From positions 142,497 through 206,496 of the forward strand of contig JAABTQ010000001.1 of NCBI GenBank assembly GCA_011389745.1: a DNA stretch of 64,000 nt, read 5' to 3'. A model generated the notes under the pieces. The model saw only the letters and a program-made list of their open reading frames with translations, had not been told where the DNA came from and did no database searches. Made by a program: the position numbers and the translations under genes. The stretch comes from Desulfobacteraceae bacterium (GTDB taxonomy: Bacteria > Desulfobacterota > Desulfobacteria > Desulfobacterales > SKZT01). Shown here piece after piece: positions 9,381 to 17,776 of this stretch. Position 1 is the first letter of the stretch. Every line of letters starts with the position of its first letter.

Positions 9381-9971
9381 TTAAAAAGGTACTTCACCCA
9401 GTATAATTTCCGCAACCGTCTTTTTGATTTTTTGCTTAAACCCGAAATGTTCTTTAAGTTGATTTTCCAGCCGGGACATTTGGTGGTAAAAAGGCGTGCG
9501 ATCAAATTTAAAGTAGTCCTTTTTTCTGCACTGCCGGGTGAATTCCTCGCAGCCAGAGCTTATTACAGTTCTATTCACACCTGTTTTGGAGGGAAAACTC
9601 CATTCACTGGGTATTCCGTGAAGCCTGCAGATCATGGGACGATGATAATATACAACACACTTGCCTTCAAAATTAGCGGGGCACATGGTTCTTGCCGGAG
9701 CTGTTTTTTGATCGGATTCCCTTTTTTTCCGACAATTTTCCGTGGCCCGTTCATATATCAGCTTTTTAAGCTCAGAAGACAGGATATCAAAACCCTCTTT
9801 CAGATAAAAAAACTCCAAATATGTGTGATGATAAAAAAGCGTCATGCAACAGTTTTCATCACAACCATGACAATGAAAATCATAATAGGAAGCTGCTTCA
9901 TCATATTTTTCATTCATGGATAAGAAAAGATTTTCCAGCTTTTCTAAAAACGGCTTAATTTCCATGTCCAT
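9381..9971 (-). CDS. YkgJ-type cysteine-cluster protein, divergent form
   Basis: This 196-residue protein has CHGCDENCCMTLF near residue 35 and CPANFEGKCVVYYHRPMICRLHGIP around residue 100, a recognisable but diverged version of the Cys-cluster domain. The start at 9971 has an AAGGTAACC weak ribosome site; an ATG two codons later is also possible. It sits 8 bases upstream of the gene ending at 8599 and likely forms an operon with it. The C-terminus is basic and featureless. The role is unknown. Confidence 0.75.
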   Translation of the reverse strand: MDMEIKPFLEKLENLFLSMNEKYDEAASYYDFHCHGCDENCCMTLFYHHTYLEFFYLKEGFDILSSELKKLIYERATENCRKKRESDQKTAPARTMCPANFEGKCVVYYHRPMICRLHGIPSEWSFPSKTGVNRTVISSGCEEFTRQCRKKDYFKFDRTPFYHQMSRLENQLKEHFGFKQKIKKTVAEIILGEVPF

Positions 9972-10033
9972 GGTTACCTTATTAATATTAATTTAGAGTG
10001 CATTGGATTTTTCATGGCTGTTTTAAATTTGAA

Positions 10034-11149
10034 TTATACCTGGGGCGATGGGAAAAAAATTTTTTTGTAAAGATTTAAGGCATATCGGTCGGTCATGCTG
10101 GCGATAAAATCACAGATAAACTTCTCTTTGGGCTGTCCGTTTTTACTGCAGGCTATCATCTCCATATTGGCCATTTCCTGATAAAGCAGTTTTTCATTTT
10201 CCATAAAACAGCCATAAAGTTCGGATAATATTTTTTTGGCCTTTAAAAATTCCTTGTGAACACGATTGGACCTGTAAACATTTTCATAAAGAAATTCCCG
10301 CAAAATGGTCATAGCATCAGATACCGCATCACTCATGCGAAGATAAAAGCGGCTGTTTTCCTCGTAACTTGAAAAAATTAAATCACGAATCATTGTCGTC
10401 GCACGCTCGGAATGGCTTTCCCCCAGGTTTTTTACGCAAAAATCAGGCACTTGCTCACTTTGAATCACACCACTGCGTATCGCATCATCTAGATCGTGAT
10501 TTAAGTAGGCCATAATATCGGCAATACGAACCACACGGCCCTCAATGGTAATTGCAAGCTCTTTTGGATTATCCGGAAGTATTTTCCCATATCCTTTGGA
10601 ATGTTTCAAAATCCCGTCTCTGACTTCACAGGTTAAATTGAGTCCTTTTCCGTTTTTTTCCAGGATATCTACAACCCGAAGGCTTTGTTTATTATGGGAA
10701 AATCCACCGGAATCAATTTCTTTCAAAGCCATTTCTCCACTATGGCCGAAAGGAGGATGTCCCAAATCGTGGCCCAAAGCGATAGCTTCAGCCAAATCCT
10801 CATTTAACCGCATGGCTCTCGCAATGGTTCTGGCCATTTGAGACACTTCCAGTGTGTGGGTCAGACGTGTGCGGTAAACATCTCCAAGGGGAGATAAAAA
10901 AACCTGTGTCTTATATTTCATGCGCCGGAAAGCATTGGAATATACAATTCTGTCCCTGTCTACCTGAAAAGGAGTTCTGATGGGACATGGAGCCTCTTTG
11001 CGTTTTCTCCCTCTGGAGTCAGCGCTTAGGCATCCATAGGAGGCAATGAAGGTTTTTTCCCTTTTCTGAAAATCTTCGCAAATTGACAATGAACTTGGCA
11101 AGGGATCGATTAGAGATCGTTTTTTTTCTTTTTCAAGCAGTGTCAGCAA
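10034..11149 (-). CDS. dgt: Deoxyguanosinetriphosphate triphosphohydrolase-like protein (HD domain)
   Basis: Members of this family hydrolyse dNTPs to nucleoside and tripolyphosphate. The HD-domain metal ligands are visible: RLTHTLEVSQ (His), ALGHDLGHPPFGHSGE (His-Asp and the extended GHPPFGH motif) and later RVVRIADIMAYLNHDLDDA (Asp). The 371-residue length matches the short dGTPase form. The start is TTG at 11149, with AGGAT upstream, since no better ATG precedes the conserved RDRIVYSNAFRRMKYKTQV block. It is divergent from the gene at 11359. Confidence 0.88.
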   Translation of the reverse strand: MLTLLEKEKKRSLIDPLPSSLSICEDFQKREKTFIASYGCLSADSRGRKRKEAPCPIRTPFQVDRDRIVYSNAFRRMKYKTQVFLSPLGDVYRTRLTHTLEVSQMARTIARAMRLNEDLAEAIALGHDLGHPPFGHSGEMALKEIDSGGFSHNKQSLRVVDILEKNGKGLNLTCEVRDGILKHSKGYGKILPDNPKELAITIEGRVVRIADIMAYLNHDLDDAIRSGVIQSEQVPDFCVKNLGESHSERATTMIRDLIFSSYEENSRFYLRMSDAVSDAMTILREFLYENVYRSNRVHKEFLKAKKILSELYGCFMENEKLLYQEMANMEMIACSKNGQPKEKFICDFIASMTDRYALNLYKKIFFPSPQV

Positions 11150-11358
11150 AGCAATATCCTAATTATATTTTTTTTATCATTTAAAAAATTAAACATGTAT
11201 TATCTTCATAAATTGATTGATTTGTAAAGAAATCATCGTTTATTATAATCATTTTCTGGGATTTGTCAGCAACTATTCAACATTGACAATAACAAGTCTT
11301 CACCGGATTAATGAAATTTATGCCTTGTTACTAACCATTAAATATATATCTGAAAAAA

Positions 11359-11916
11359 ATGAATAGCCTTAAACACCATCTGGTGCTGGGAGAACTCAAG
11401 GATTTTCTCACCGGCAAAACAATCGAGGATAACCACGATGAACGTCTTCGTCAAAAGCTGGCCAGATTTTTAGTCGAAGAAAAAAAATACACAAAAGAAA
11501 CCATCACAAGCCATATCAAACTAAGGGTCAGCGCAGGGGAAAAAAAGGCGAACGTCAAGGTGGATTTTAAGATTCGTATTCTTGATAAGACATGCGTGCT
11601 TGTCAAATACGGCCCCGGATCTCTGGTTACAAGACGAAGACCGTCACTGGCATCGTCAAGGCTTATCGAATCCTATCAAATCCCTTTTGTCGTGGTTACC
11701 AACGGAATCGAAGCTGAAATCCTGGATGGGGTTTCCGGAAAAATCATTGGTAAAGGCCTGCAGGCTGTTCCAAGCCGATCCGAGGTAACCAACCAATTCG
11801 ATCATCTCGAGTTTAAACCGATTTCCGCCAAAAGAGCTGAATTGGAATCCCGGATTCTTTATGCTTATGAAGTCGACGACGCTTGTCCTTGTGATGATAA
11901 TATTTGCAGACTATAA
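11359..11916 (+). CDS. HsdR N-terminal-like (type I restriction nuclease fold) stand-alone protein
   Basis: The 185 residues match the stand-alone type I restriction enzyme R protein N-terminal domain family. Visible parts are an early RLRQKLARFLVEEKKY segment, a core with VDFKIRILDKTCVLVKYGPGSL that resembles the PD-(D/E)xK nuclease core (here VKYG replaces the usual E-x-K), and VVVTNGIEAEILD. No hsdM or hsdS is nearby, so it is not part of a restriction system here. The stop lies 6 bases before the deaminase start, so the two are likely co-transcribed. Confidence 0.7.
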   Translation: MNSLKHHLVLGELKDFLTGKTIEDNHDERLRQKLARFLVEEKKYTKETITSHIKLRVSAGEKKANVKVDFKIRILDKTCVLVKYGPGSLVTRRRPSLASSRLIESYQIPFVVVTNGIEAEILDGVSGKIIGKGLQAVPSRSEVTNQFDHLEFKPISAKRAELESRILYAYEVDDACPCDDNICRL

Positions 11917-11922
11917 AAAGAG

Positions 11923-12438
11923 ATGACCGCAATAGAAAAAAACGACGAATATTTTATGAGTCTTGCCTTAAAAGAGGCAAAAAAAGCGCTTTCTTTTGGA
12001 GAATTTCCTGTAGGCTGTTTGATGGTAATGGGGGATCAGGTGCTGGTATCAGGTGCCAGAGCAAACAGTTCAGGGTGCAACACCAATGAACTTGATCATG
12101 CGGAAATTGTCACTTTACGCAAATTGAACTCCTTAAATGGCTTTTATGAATACGATTGTGTTAAAGTTTATTGCACTATGGAACCCTGCTTAATGTGTTA
12201 CGCCGCATTAATTCTTTCCGGTATTCGTCGCATTGTCTGGGCATATGAAGATATTATGGGAGGCGGCACCAAATGCGACCTGAGTATACTTCCGCCACTG
12301 TACGCCACAAGTCGGGTTTCGGTCGTGCCTTATGTCCGCCGACAGGAAAGTTTGGAAATTTTCAAAACCTTTTTTTCCAATCCGCTTCATCAATATTGGA
12401 AGAATAGCCTATTGGCAGAATACACCTTAAAACAGTAA
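11923..12438 (+). CDS. TadA-like nucleoside deaminase
   Basis: The 171-residue protein has both zinc-deaminase signatures: HAEIVTL (His ligand plus catalytic Glu) and CTMEPCLMCYAAL (PCxxC). This is the layout of TadA, which converts A34 to inosine in tRNA-Arg, and of guanine/cytosine deaminases. GARANSSGCNTNELDHAE replaces the typical TadA GWNRPIGRHDPTAHAE region, and the tail is longer, so it may be a related deaminase instead of the tRNA enzyme. It follows the HsdR-N-like gene after 6 bases. Confidence 0.75.
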   Translation: MTAIEKNDEYFMSLALKEAKKALSFGEFPVGCLMVMGDQVLVSGARANSSGCNTNELDHAEIVTLRKLNSLNGFYEYDCVKVYCTMEPCLMCYAALILSGIRRIVWAYEDIMGGGTKCDLSILPPLYATSRVSVVPYVRRQESLEIFKTFFSNPLHQYWKNSLLAEYTLKQ

Positions 12439-12565
12439 TTTTTATTTCATTTTTTTCTTGCATTTATTTAACCGGTCTTATATTCTTTGCAATTGAATTA
12501 TATTGATGGCATGCGCCCTGCGGCTAGTTTATGCCTTAAAAAAAATTATTAGGAGGTGAAAACGT

Positions 12566-13105
12566 ATAGCAACCCCGAAACGACCCTTTAACAAACAAAC
12601 TAAAGACAAGACTAACATCAATAAGGAAATCAGGGCCAAAGAGGTCAGGCTGATCGACCAGGACGGCAACCAGGTAGGTGTGGTTCCTGCAAAGCAGGCA
12701 ATGGCGTCAGCTGCTGAATCCGGACTTGATTTGGTTGAGGTTTCTCCTAATGCGGTTCCGCCTGTATGCAAAATTATGGATTATGGCCGCTATAAGTATG
12801 AACAGACAAAAAAACTGCAGGAGGCCAAGAAAAAACAAACCACATTCCAAATCAAAGAGATAAAAGTCCGTCCCAAAACCGGTGAGCACGACCTGATGGT
12901 TAAAATCGGTCACATCAAACGATTTATCGAAAGAAAAGATAAAATTAAAGTGACCGTAGTGTTTAGGGGAAGGGAAATCACCCTTTCGGAACAGGGCCGA
13001 GAGATGCTCGACACTATTGCACATGAAACAGAGGAAATCGCAACAGTGGAACAAGAGCCCAGATTTGAAGGCCGTACAATGGTTATGATTTTAGCGCCGA
13101 AATAG
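12566..13105 (+). CDS. infC: Translation initiation factor IF-3 with AUA start
   Basis: IF-3 binds the 30S subunit and discriminates against non-canonical start codons. The family block INKEIRAKEVRLIDQ is encoded from about 12620, upstream of any ATG. In this frame a TGA lies at 12557-12559, and between it and the block there is no ATG, GTG or TTG. AGGAGGTG (12551-12558) sits seven bases before ATA (12566), giving 179 residues, one fewer than E. coli IF-3. E. coli infC uses AUU for autoregulation, so AUA here is probably the equivalent. It heads the infC-rpmI-rplT cluster. Confidence 0.9.
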   Translation: MATPKRPFNKQTKDKTNINKEIRAKEVRLIDQDGNQVGVVPAKQAMASAAESGLDLVEVSPNAVPPVCKIMDYGRYKYEQTKKLQEAKKKQTTFQIKEIKVRPKTGEHDLMVKIGHIKRFIERKDKIKVTVVFRGREITLSEQGREMLDTIAHETEEIATVEQEPRFEGRTMVMILAPK

Positions 13106-13186
13106 CTCGCACATACCATTCATTTCCATTACATCGATTGCCTTTTTGATGGGTGATAATGTTATTTTGCGTTGAACCTTTTCTGG

Positions 13187-13222
13187 TGGCGTGAGTATTC
13201 AAATTTATGAATCCTCACGCCA
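13187..13222 (+). promoter_or_regulatory. Stem-loop between infC and rpmI
   Basis: TGGCGTGAG (13187-13195) pairs exactly with CTCACGCCA (13214-13222), and inner ATTCA/TGAAT extends the stem past one mismatch. There is no T-run, so it is not a simple terminator. Its place in the 170-base infC-rpmI spacer, about 50 bases before rpmI, suits an L20-type leader or an RNA processing site. I did not identify the known L20-binding fold. Confidence 0.45.
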
Positions 13223-13275
13223 TCTTATGTTTGATACCCATAATGAATTGATATCGAATAAAGGAGATTCTAATA

Positions 13276-13473
13276 ATGCCGAAGATTAAAACCAATCGTG
13301 CCGCTGCCAAGAGATTCAAGCGGACCGGAAGCGGAAAGTTCATGTACAGTAAATCTCACAGCAGCCATATTTTGACCACAAAAACCCGTAAAAGAAAACG
13401 ATCATTGCGAAAAAGCATGGTCATTGACAAAAGCAATGAAAAATTAATCAGACTTCTTTTACCTAACTCATAG
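13276..13473 (+). CDS. rpmI: 50S ribosomal protein L35
   Basis: 65 residues beginning [15 protein letters not shown], the nearly invariant L35 N-terminus, with a lysine/arginine-rich body ([16 protein letters not shown]). The size is normal. AAGGAGATT precedes the ATG at good distance. It stands between infC and rplT in the standard order. Confidence 0.97.
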   Translation: MPKIKTNRAAAKRFKRTGSGKFMYSKSHSSHILTTKTRKRKRSLRKSMVIDKSNEKLIRLLLPNS

Positions 13474-13528
13474 AACACTTTAAAAAAGTCTGCCCCAGTA
13501 CAATTTGAATTGAATAAGGAGTTTTGTT

Positions 13529-13888
13529 ATGCGCATTAAAAGAGGATTTAAGGCGAGAAGACGACGCAAAAAGGTGTTAAAGCTGGCCAAAGGATTTCGG
13601 GGAGGCCACAGCAAACTGTTTCGAACAGCGGCAGATACTGTTGACAGAGCGCTCATGTATTCATACAGGGATCGAAAGGTTCGTAAGCGTGATTTCAGAA
13701 GACTCTGGGTCATCCGGATAAATGCCGCCGCCCGTATAAACGATCTTAGCTACAGCAAATTTATTCATGGTTTAAAACTTGCCAATGTGGAACTGGACCG
13801 CAAAGTTCTTGCGGAACTTGCTGTTTCAGATCCTGGCGGTTTTTCAAAGATTGCCGGATTGGCATCCCAGCAATTATCGCAAGCTTAA
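13529..13888 (+). CDS. rplT: 50S ribosomal protein L20
   Basis: The 119-residue protein starts [20 protein letters not shown] and contains [14 protein letters not shown] and the C-terminal globular domain with [11 protein letters not shown] and [12 protein letters not shown]20 is needed early in 50S assembly and represses its own operon in several bacteria. The ribosome site AAGGAG is 7 bases before the ATG. Confidence 0.97.
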   Translation: MRIKRGFKARRRRKKVLKLAKGFRGGHSKLFRTAADTVDRALMYSYRDRKVRKRDFRRLWVIRINAAARINDLSYSKFIHGLKLANVELDRKVLAELAVSDPGGFSKIAGLASQQLSQA

Positions 13889-13957
13889 TAACCTTGAGTC
13901 AGATGGCAACCGCAATCCTATGACCACCTGTCTAAAATTATAAGCAAGAGCAATACA

Positions 13958-14965
13958 GTGGAAAACAGTATCGAAGAAATTGAAGCCGAAGCGCTTCAAG
14001 AACTTGCGGCAGCTGCGGGCAAAGATGAAATACAAGAGCTCAGTGTCACTTATCTTGGACGAAAAGGAAAATTAACCCGATTTCTCCGGAACATTTCCAA
14101 TTTACCCCCTGATAAGCGGCCGGATGCAGGAAAATCAGCCAATATTCTTAAAAAGCGGCTTGAAGAGGCGTTCAAGTCTGCATTTGAAAAAATGGATCTG
14201 GCGGAAGCACATCGCATTGAAGCCATTGATGTTTCTTTGCCCGGAAGACCTGTTCCATTAGGGACTTTGCATCCCATTACGCAAATTATCCGTGAAATTT
14301 GTGCAATTTTTCAAAAACTGGGTTTTGATATTGCCGAGGGTCCCGAAGTTGAATCGGATTATTACAATTTCGAAGCCTTGAACATCCCCAAAAATCACCC
14401 TGCCCGGGATATGCAGGATACTTTTTATGTATCCGAAAATATCGTTTTGCGGACTCATACCTCACCCCTTCAGGTGCGCATGATGGAAAAACAAAAGCCA
14501 CCTGTAAGAATCGTAGCACCCGGCAAAGTATACCGATGCGATTCGGATATTACGCACACACCGATGTTTCATCAGGTAGAGGGTCTTCTCGTGGATCAGG
14601 ACATTTCCTTCGGTGACCTCAAAGGTGTCCTCACAGCTTTTGTTCAGCAAATCTTTGACGAGCAAACTTCTCTGAGATTCCGTCCAAGCTTCTTTCCTTT
14701 CACTGAACCCAGTGCTGAAGTAGATATTTTATGTGTCATGTGCAGAGGAAAAGGCTGCCGGGTCTGCTCTCAGACCGGATGGCTCGAAGTTCTGGGTTCC
14801 GGAATGGTTCATCCTGCCGTTTTTGAAAATGTTGGATACGACATCTCCCGATACACCGGATTCGCGTTTGGAATGGGAGTTGAGCGAATAACCATGTTGA
14901 AATATGGCATTGATGATATTCGAAAATTTTTTGAAAACGACTATCGTTTCCTGAAACAATTTTGA
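13958..14965 (+). CDS. pheS: Phenylalanyl-tRNA synthetase alpha subunit
   Basis: The 335-residue catalytic subunit charges tRNA-Phe as an alpha2-beta2 enzyme with PheT. The N-terminal coiled-coil region carries YLGRKGKLT. Class II motif 2 region appears as GKVYRCDSDITHTPMFHQVEGL, and motif 3 as GFAFGMGVERITMLKYGIDDIR. The start is GTG at 13958 with only a weak upstream ribosome site, chosen because it gives the normal family length. A CRGKGCRVCSQTGW insertion near residue 255 resembles the zinc-knuckle-like CxxCxGxGCxxC found in many PheS proteins. pheT follows after 45 bases. Confidence 0.96.
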   Translation: MENSIEEIEAEALQELAAAAGKDEIQELSVTYLGRKGKLTRFLRNISNLPPDKRPDAGKSANILKKRLEEAFKSAFEKMDLAEAHRIEAIDVSLPGRPVPLGTLHPITQIIREICAIFQKLGFDIAEGPEVESDYYNFEALNIPKNHPARDMQDTFYVSENIVLRTHTSPLQVRMMEKQKPPVRIVAPGKVYRCDSDITHTPMFHQVEGLLVDQDISFGDLKGVLTAFVQQIFDEQTSLRFRPSFFPFTEPSAEVDILCVMCRGKGCRVCSQTGWLEVLGSGMVHPAVFENVGYDISRYTGFAFGMGVERITMLKYGIDDIRKFFENDYRFLKQF

Positions 14966-15010
14966 TTAGGGTATTCGATCCACGTTTTTTTCAGAGGAAA
15001 TTATTTTGTT

Positions 15011-17425
15011 ATGATAGTTAGTCTTAGCTGGCTTGAAGATTATGTTTCAATTCAAATGGATGTATCATCTTTAGCTGATGCGCTTACCATGGTCGGCCTT
15101 GAAGTTGAAGCGGTATGGGATAGATATACATATCTTAACACTGTTGTTGTGGGCAAAATTGACGATGTCTTCCCTCATCCGAAAGCTGACAAACTCACCA
15201 TTTGCAAGGTAAACACCGGCGACCGCCAACTTGATATCGTTTGTGGTGCACCCAACGCCAGAAAAGGAATGCTGGCAGCTCTGGCTTTTCCCGGCACTGT
15301 TTTACCCAATGGAAAGATCCTGGAAAACAGCACAATCCGGGGAATAAAAAGCGAGGGTATGCTCTGCAGCGAAAACGAACTGGCTCTTGGAAACAAAACC
15401 GGTGGTTTAATGGAACTTCACGGTAACTTTCAGCCTGGAACGGCCTTAGCCAAAGCATTATCACTGTCCGATCATGTCATGGAAATCGGCCTTACCCCCA
15501 ATCGTCCGGATTGTTTGAGCATTCTGGGAATTGCCAGAGAAATTGCCGCTATCCAGAAAACCACATTAAAATATCCTGAATGTTCCTTGAAAGACAAATC
15601 GAGTGAGGTCTTCCATATGACCTCAGTGACAATAAACGATCCTGAACATTGTCCCCGCTATTGCGCAAGGCTTTTAGAAAATATGGTAGTCGGCCATTCA
15701 CCTTTCTGGATGCAGGATCGTTTACTTTCGGTTGGTTTGCGACCCATTAACGCCATCGTGGATATTACCAACTTTGTTATGATGGAAACAGGCCAGCCTC
15801 TCCATGCATTTGATTTTGACCGTCTTGCCCAAAACCGTATCGTTGTCAGAACTGCAAAAGACAAAGAAGCATTTACTACCCTTGATGGAAAAAAGCGCGA
15901 ACTTAATTCGGAAACACTCATGATTTGTGACGGTGAAAAACCCGTTGCTATCGGAGGTGTCATGGGCGGTGAAAACTCCGAAATTCAAATGGACACCACC
16001 CGCGTGCTCATTGAAAGTGCATGCTTTGATCCTGTCAGTATCCGGAAAACTTCAAAATATCTTGGCCTGAGCACCGATGCTTCTCACCGGTTCGAACGTG
16101 GTGTCGATCCGGGCGGGACTGTGAAAGCTTTGAATCGTGCAGCATCCCTCATGTCGGATATCTCAGGCGGACACATTGTTCCAGGGCTTATAGACGAGCA
16201 TCCCGTTCAATCCGGGACTAAATCGATAGAACTCGATACCGCCTACGCCAATCGGGTTTTGGGACTCTCCCTGAATGCCTCCCATATGCAAACGCTTCTG
16301 GAGTCTGTCGGATTTCTGGTCCAATCCGCAGATAACCTGCAGCTTGTGGTGACCCCTCCATCTTTTCGGGTCGATGTGAGCCGTCCTCAGGATCTTATGG
16401 AAGAAATCGCCCGTATTTACGGCTATGACAAAATCCCCACCACTTTTCCACTGATACCTGCCCAACAAAGAATACCTTCGGGACAATGGGATTTCAGAGG
16501 CCAAATTAAGGATTTAATGCAAAGCCTTGGTTTTAACGAGGTGATCAACTATAGTTTTATGGATGAAAAAGCTTGTGATTTGCTTGAACTGGATGCAAAT
16601 GACAAACGCCGGAAAGTTTTACCAATCTTAAATCCACTAAACGAAGATATGGCGGTTATGAGAACCTGTCTCATCTCCGGCCTTCTGAAAGCAATGGTTC
16701 TAAACCTCTCCCAACAGATGAAAACTCTCAAAATTTTCGAGGTCGGCAACACTTTTATCAGTCAGGGAAATGATTGTCTTCCTGTGGAAAATGAATACCT
16801 GGCAGTTCTGTGGACAGGATCAAGAAGTGATCACTCCCTGCACATGAAAGATATTGATTGTGACTTTTATGATATCAAAGGTGCAGCGGAAGCATTATTA
16901 CGATCCTTGGAAATTCAGGACGTTATATTCACCAAAATGCCGGAAAATTCCTGTCAATACACCAAAGCAGGCCACAGCGCCCGTATCCTGTCCGAAGGAA
17001 AAGATATAGGGCTTTTGGGGGAAGTTGACCCCAAAGTAATTTCGGCATTTGATCTGAAGCAAAAAGCCTTTATCTTTGAACTGGACCTGAACATAATGTC
17101 TTTTCTGACCCCTAAAACCAAGCAGTTTCAGCCTGTGCCCAGATTTCCCGCCACCTATAGAGATGTCACCATCATTATCGACAAACATATCGAATCCGGA
17201 GAAGTGGTGGAAATGGTCCGAAATGCCAATGAATCTCTTATTGAAGCGGTTTTGTTATACGATTTGTACGAAGGAGACCCGATCCCCAAAGGGCAAAGTA
17301 GCATTACTTTGCGAGTTATTTACCGCTCTGCTGAAAAAACTCTGGAAGATACCGATGTAACGCCTGTTACCGAACGAATTGCTAAAGAGCTTTTAAACAG
17401 ATTGAATGCGTCTTTGCCCGGATAA
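15011..17425 (+). CDS. pheT: Phenylalanyl-tRNA synthetase beta subunit
   Basis: 804 residues, close to the 795 of E. coli. Domain order is normal: an N-terminal tRNA-binding (EMAP-like) domain with VVVGKIDDVFPHPKADKLTIC, the B3/B4 editing domain (EIGLTPNRPDCLSILGIAREIA), the B5 domain, a degenerate synthetase core with EVINYSFMDE, and the ferredoxin-fold anticodon-binding domain at the end (PRFPATYRDVTIIID). It is the partner of PheS in the same operon. Confidence 0.96.
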   Translation: MIVSLSWLEDYVSIQMDVSSLADALTMVGLEVEAVWDRYTYLNTVVVGKIDDVFPHPKADKLTICKVNTGDRQLDIVCGAPNARKGMLAALAFPGTVLPNGKILENSTIRGIKSEGMLCSENELALGNKTGGLMELHGNFQPGTALAKALSLSDHVMEIGLTPNRPDCLSILGIAREIAAIQKTTLKYPECSLKDKSSEVFHMTSVTINDPEHCPRYCARLLENMVVGHSPFWMQDRLLSVGLRPINAIVDITNFVMMETGQPLHAFDFDRLAQNRIVVRTAKDKEAFTTLDGKKRELNSETLMICDGEKPVAIGGVMGGENSEIQMDTTRVLIESACFDPVSIRKTSKYLGLSTDASHRFERGVDPGGTVKALNRAASLMSDISGGHIVPGLIDEHPVQSGTKSIELDTAYANRVLGLSLNASHMQTLLESVGFLVQSADNLQLVVTPPSFRVDVSRPQDLMEEIARIYGYDKIPTTFPLIPAQQRIPSGQWDFRGQIKDLMQSLGFNEVINYSFMDEKACDLLELDANDKRRKVLPILNPLNEDMAVMRTCLISGLLKAMVLNLSQQMKTLKIFEVGNTFISQGNDCLPVENEYLAVLWTGSRSDHSLHMKDIDCDFYDIKGAAEALLRSLEIQDVIFTKMPENSCQYTKAGHSARILSEGKDIGLLGEVDPKVISAFDLKQKAFIFELDLNIMSFLTPKTKQFQPVPRFPATYRDVTIIIDKHIESGEVVEMVRNANESLIEAVLLYDLYEGDPIPKGQSSITLRVIYRSAEKTLEDTDVTPVTERIAKELLNRLNASLPG

Positions 17426-17776
17426 TCCATATTCCAGCCGAAATCAGAGAGTTTTAACCACCTATAAATTACTACACGATCTTCTTTTAAGTAACTTGGT
17501 TTTAGGTTTTAAGTTTTAAATTGGGTATCTGCCAAGATCTTTACTGACACCTGAACACTGAAACCTTTGTGAAAGACCCTTCAGCCTGCTCCGGGGTCGA
17601 CACTGACAAGCTTTCGCCGAAATGACGTATTCCCGCTTTTATCTTCTTTTTCCGGATATGGAAAACAAAATCTTCTTTGTTTGACTAAACCGGTTTCGTG
17701 TTTAAATTAGTTTATCCAAAAACAATAATTATGCAAATATAGTGCCAAGGATCACTTTGATATCATGGAGGATTGA
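17426..17776 (+). other. Intergenic region upstream of clpB
   Basis: No gene is apparent in these 351 bases. The left part holds low-complexity AGGTTTTAAGTTTTAAATT and CTGAACACTGAAACC sequence of the same flavour as the aprA-qmoA spacer element, suggesting dispersed intergenic repeats. Near 17681 a TTGACT followed after 17 bases by AAATTA could be a weak sigma-70 promoter. I found no convincing heat-shock sigma promoter or CIRCE operator for clpB. Confidence 0.4.

Noticed and set aside
12680-13105. infC beginning at the internal ATG at 12680
   Set aside because: It would remove 38 residues including the conserved INKEIRAKEVRL block, and it has no ribosome site.
17600-17776. Sigma-32 or CIRCE control of clpB
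   Set aside because: No CTTGAA/CCCCAT-type pair and no CIRCE inverted repeat were seen.
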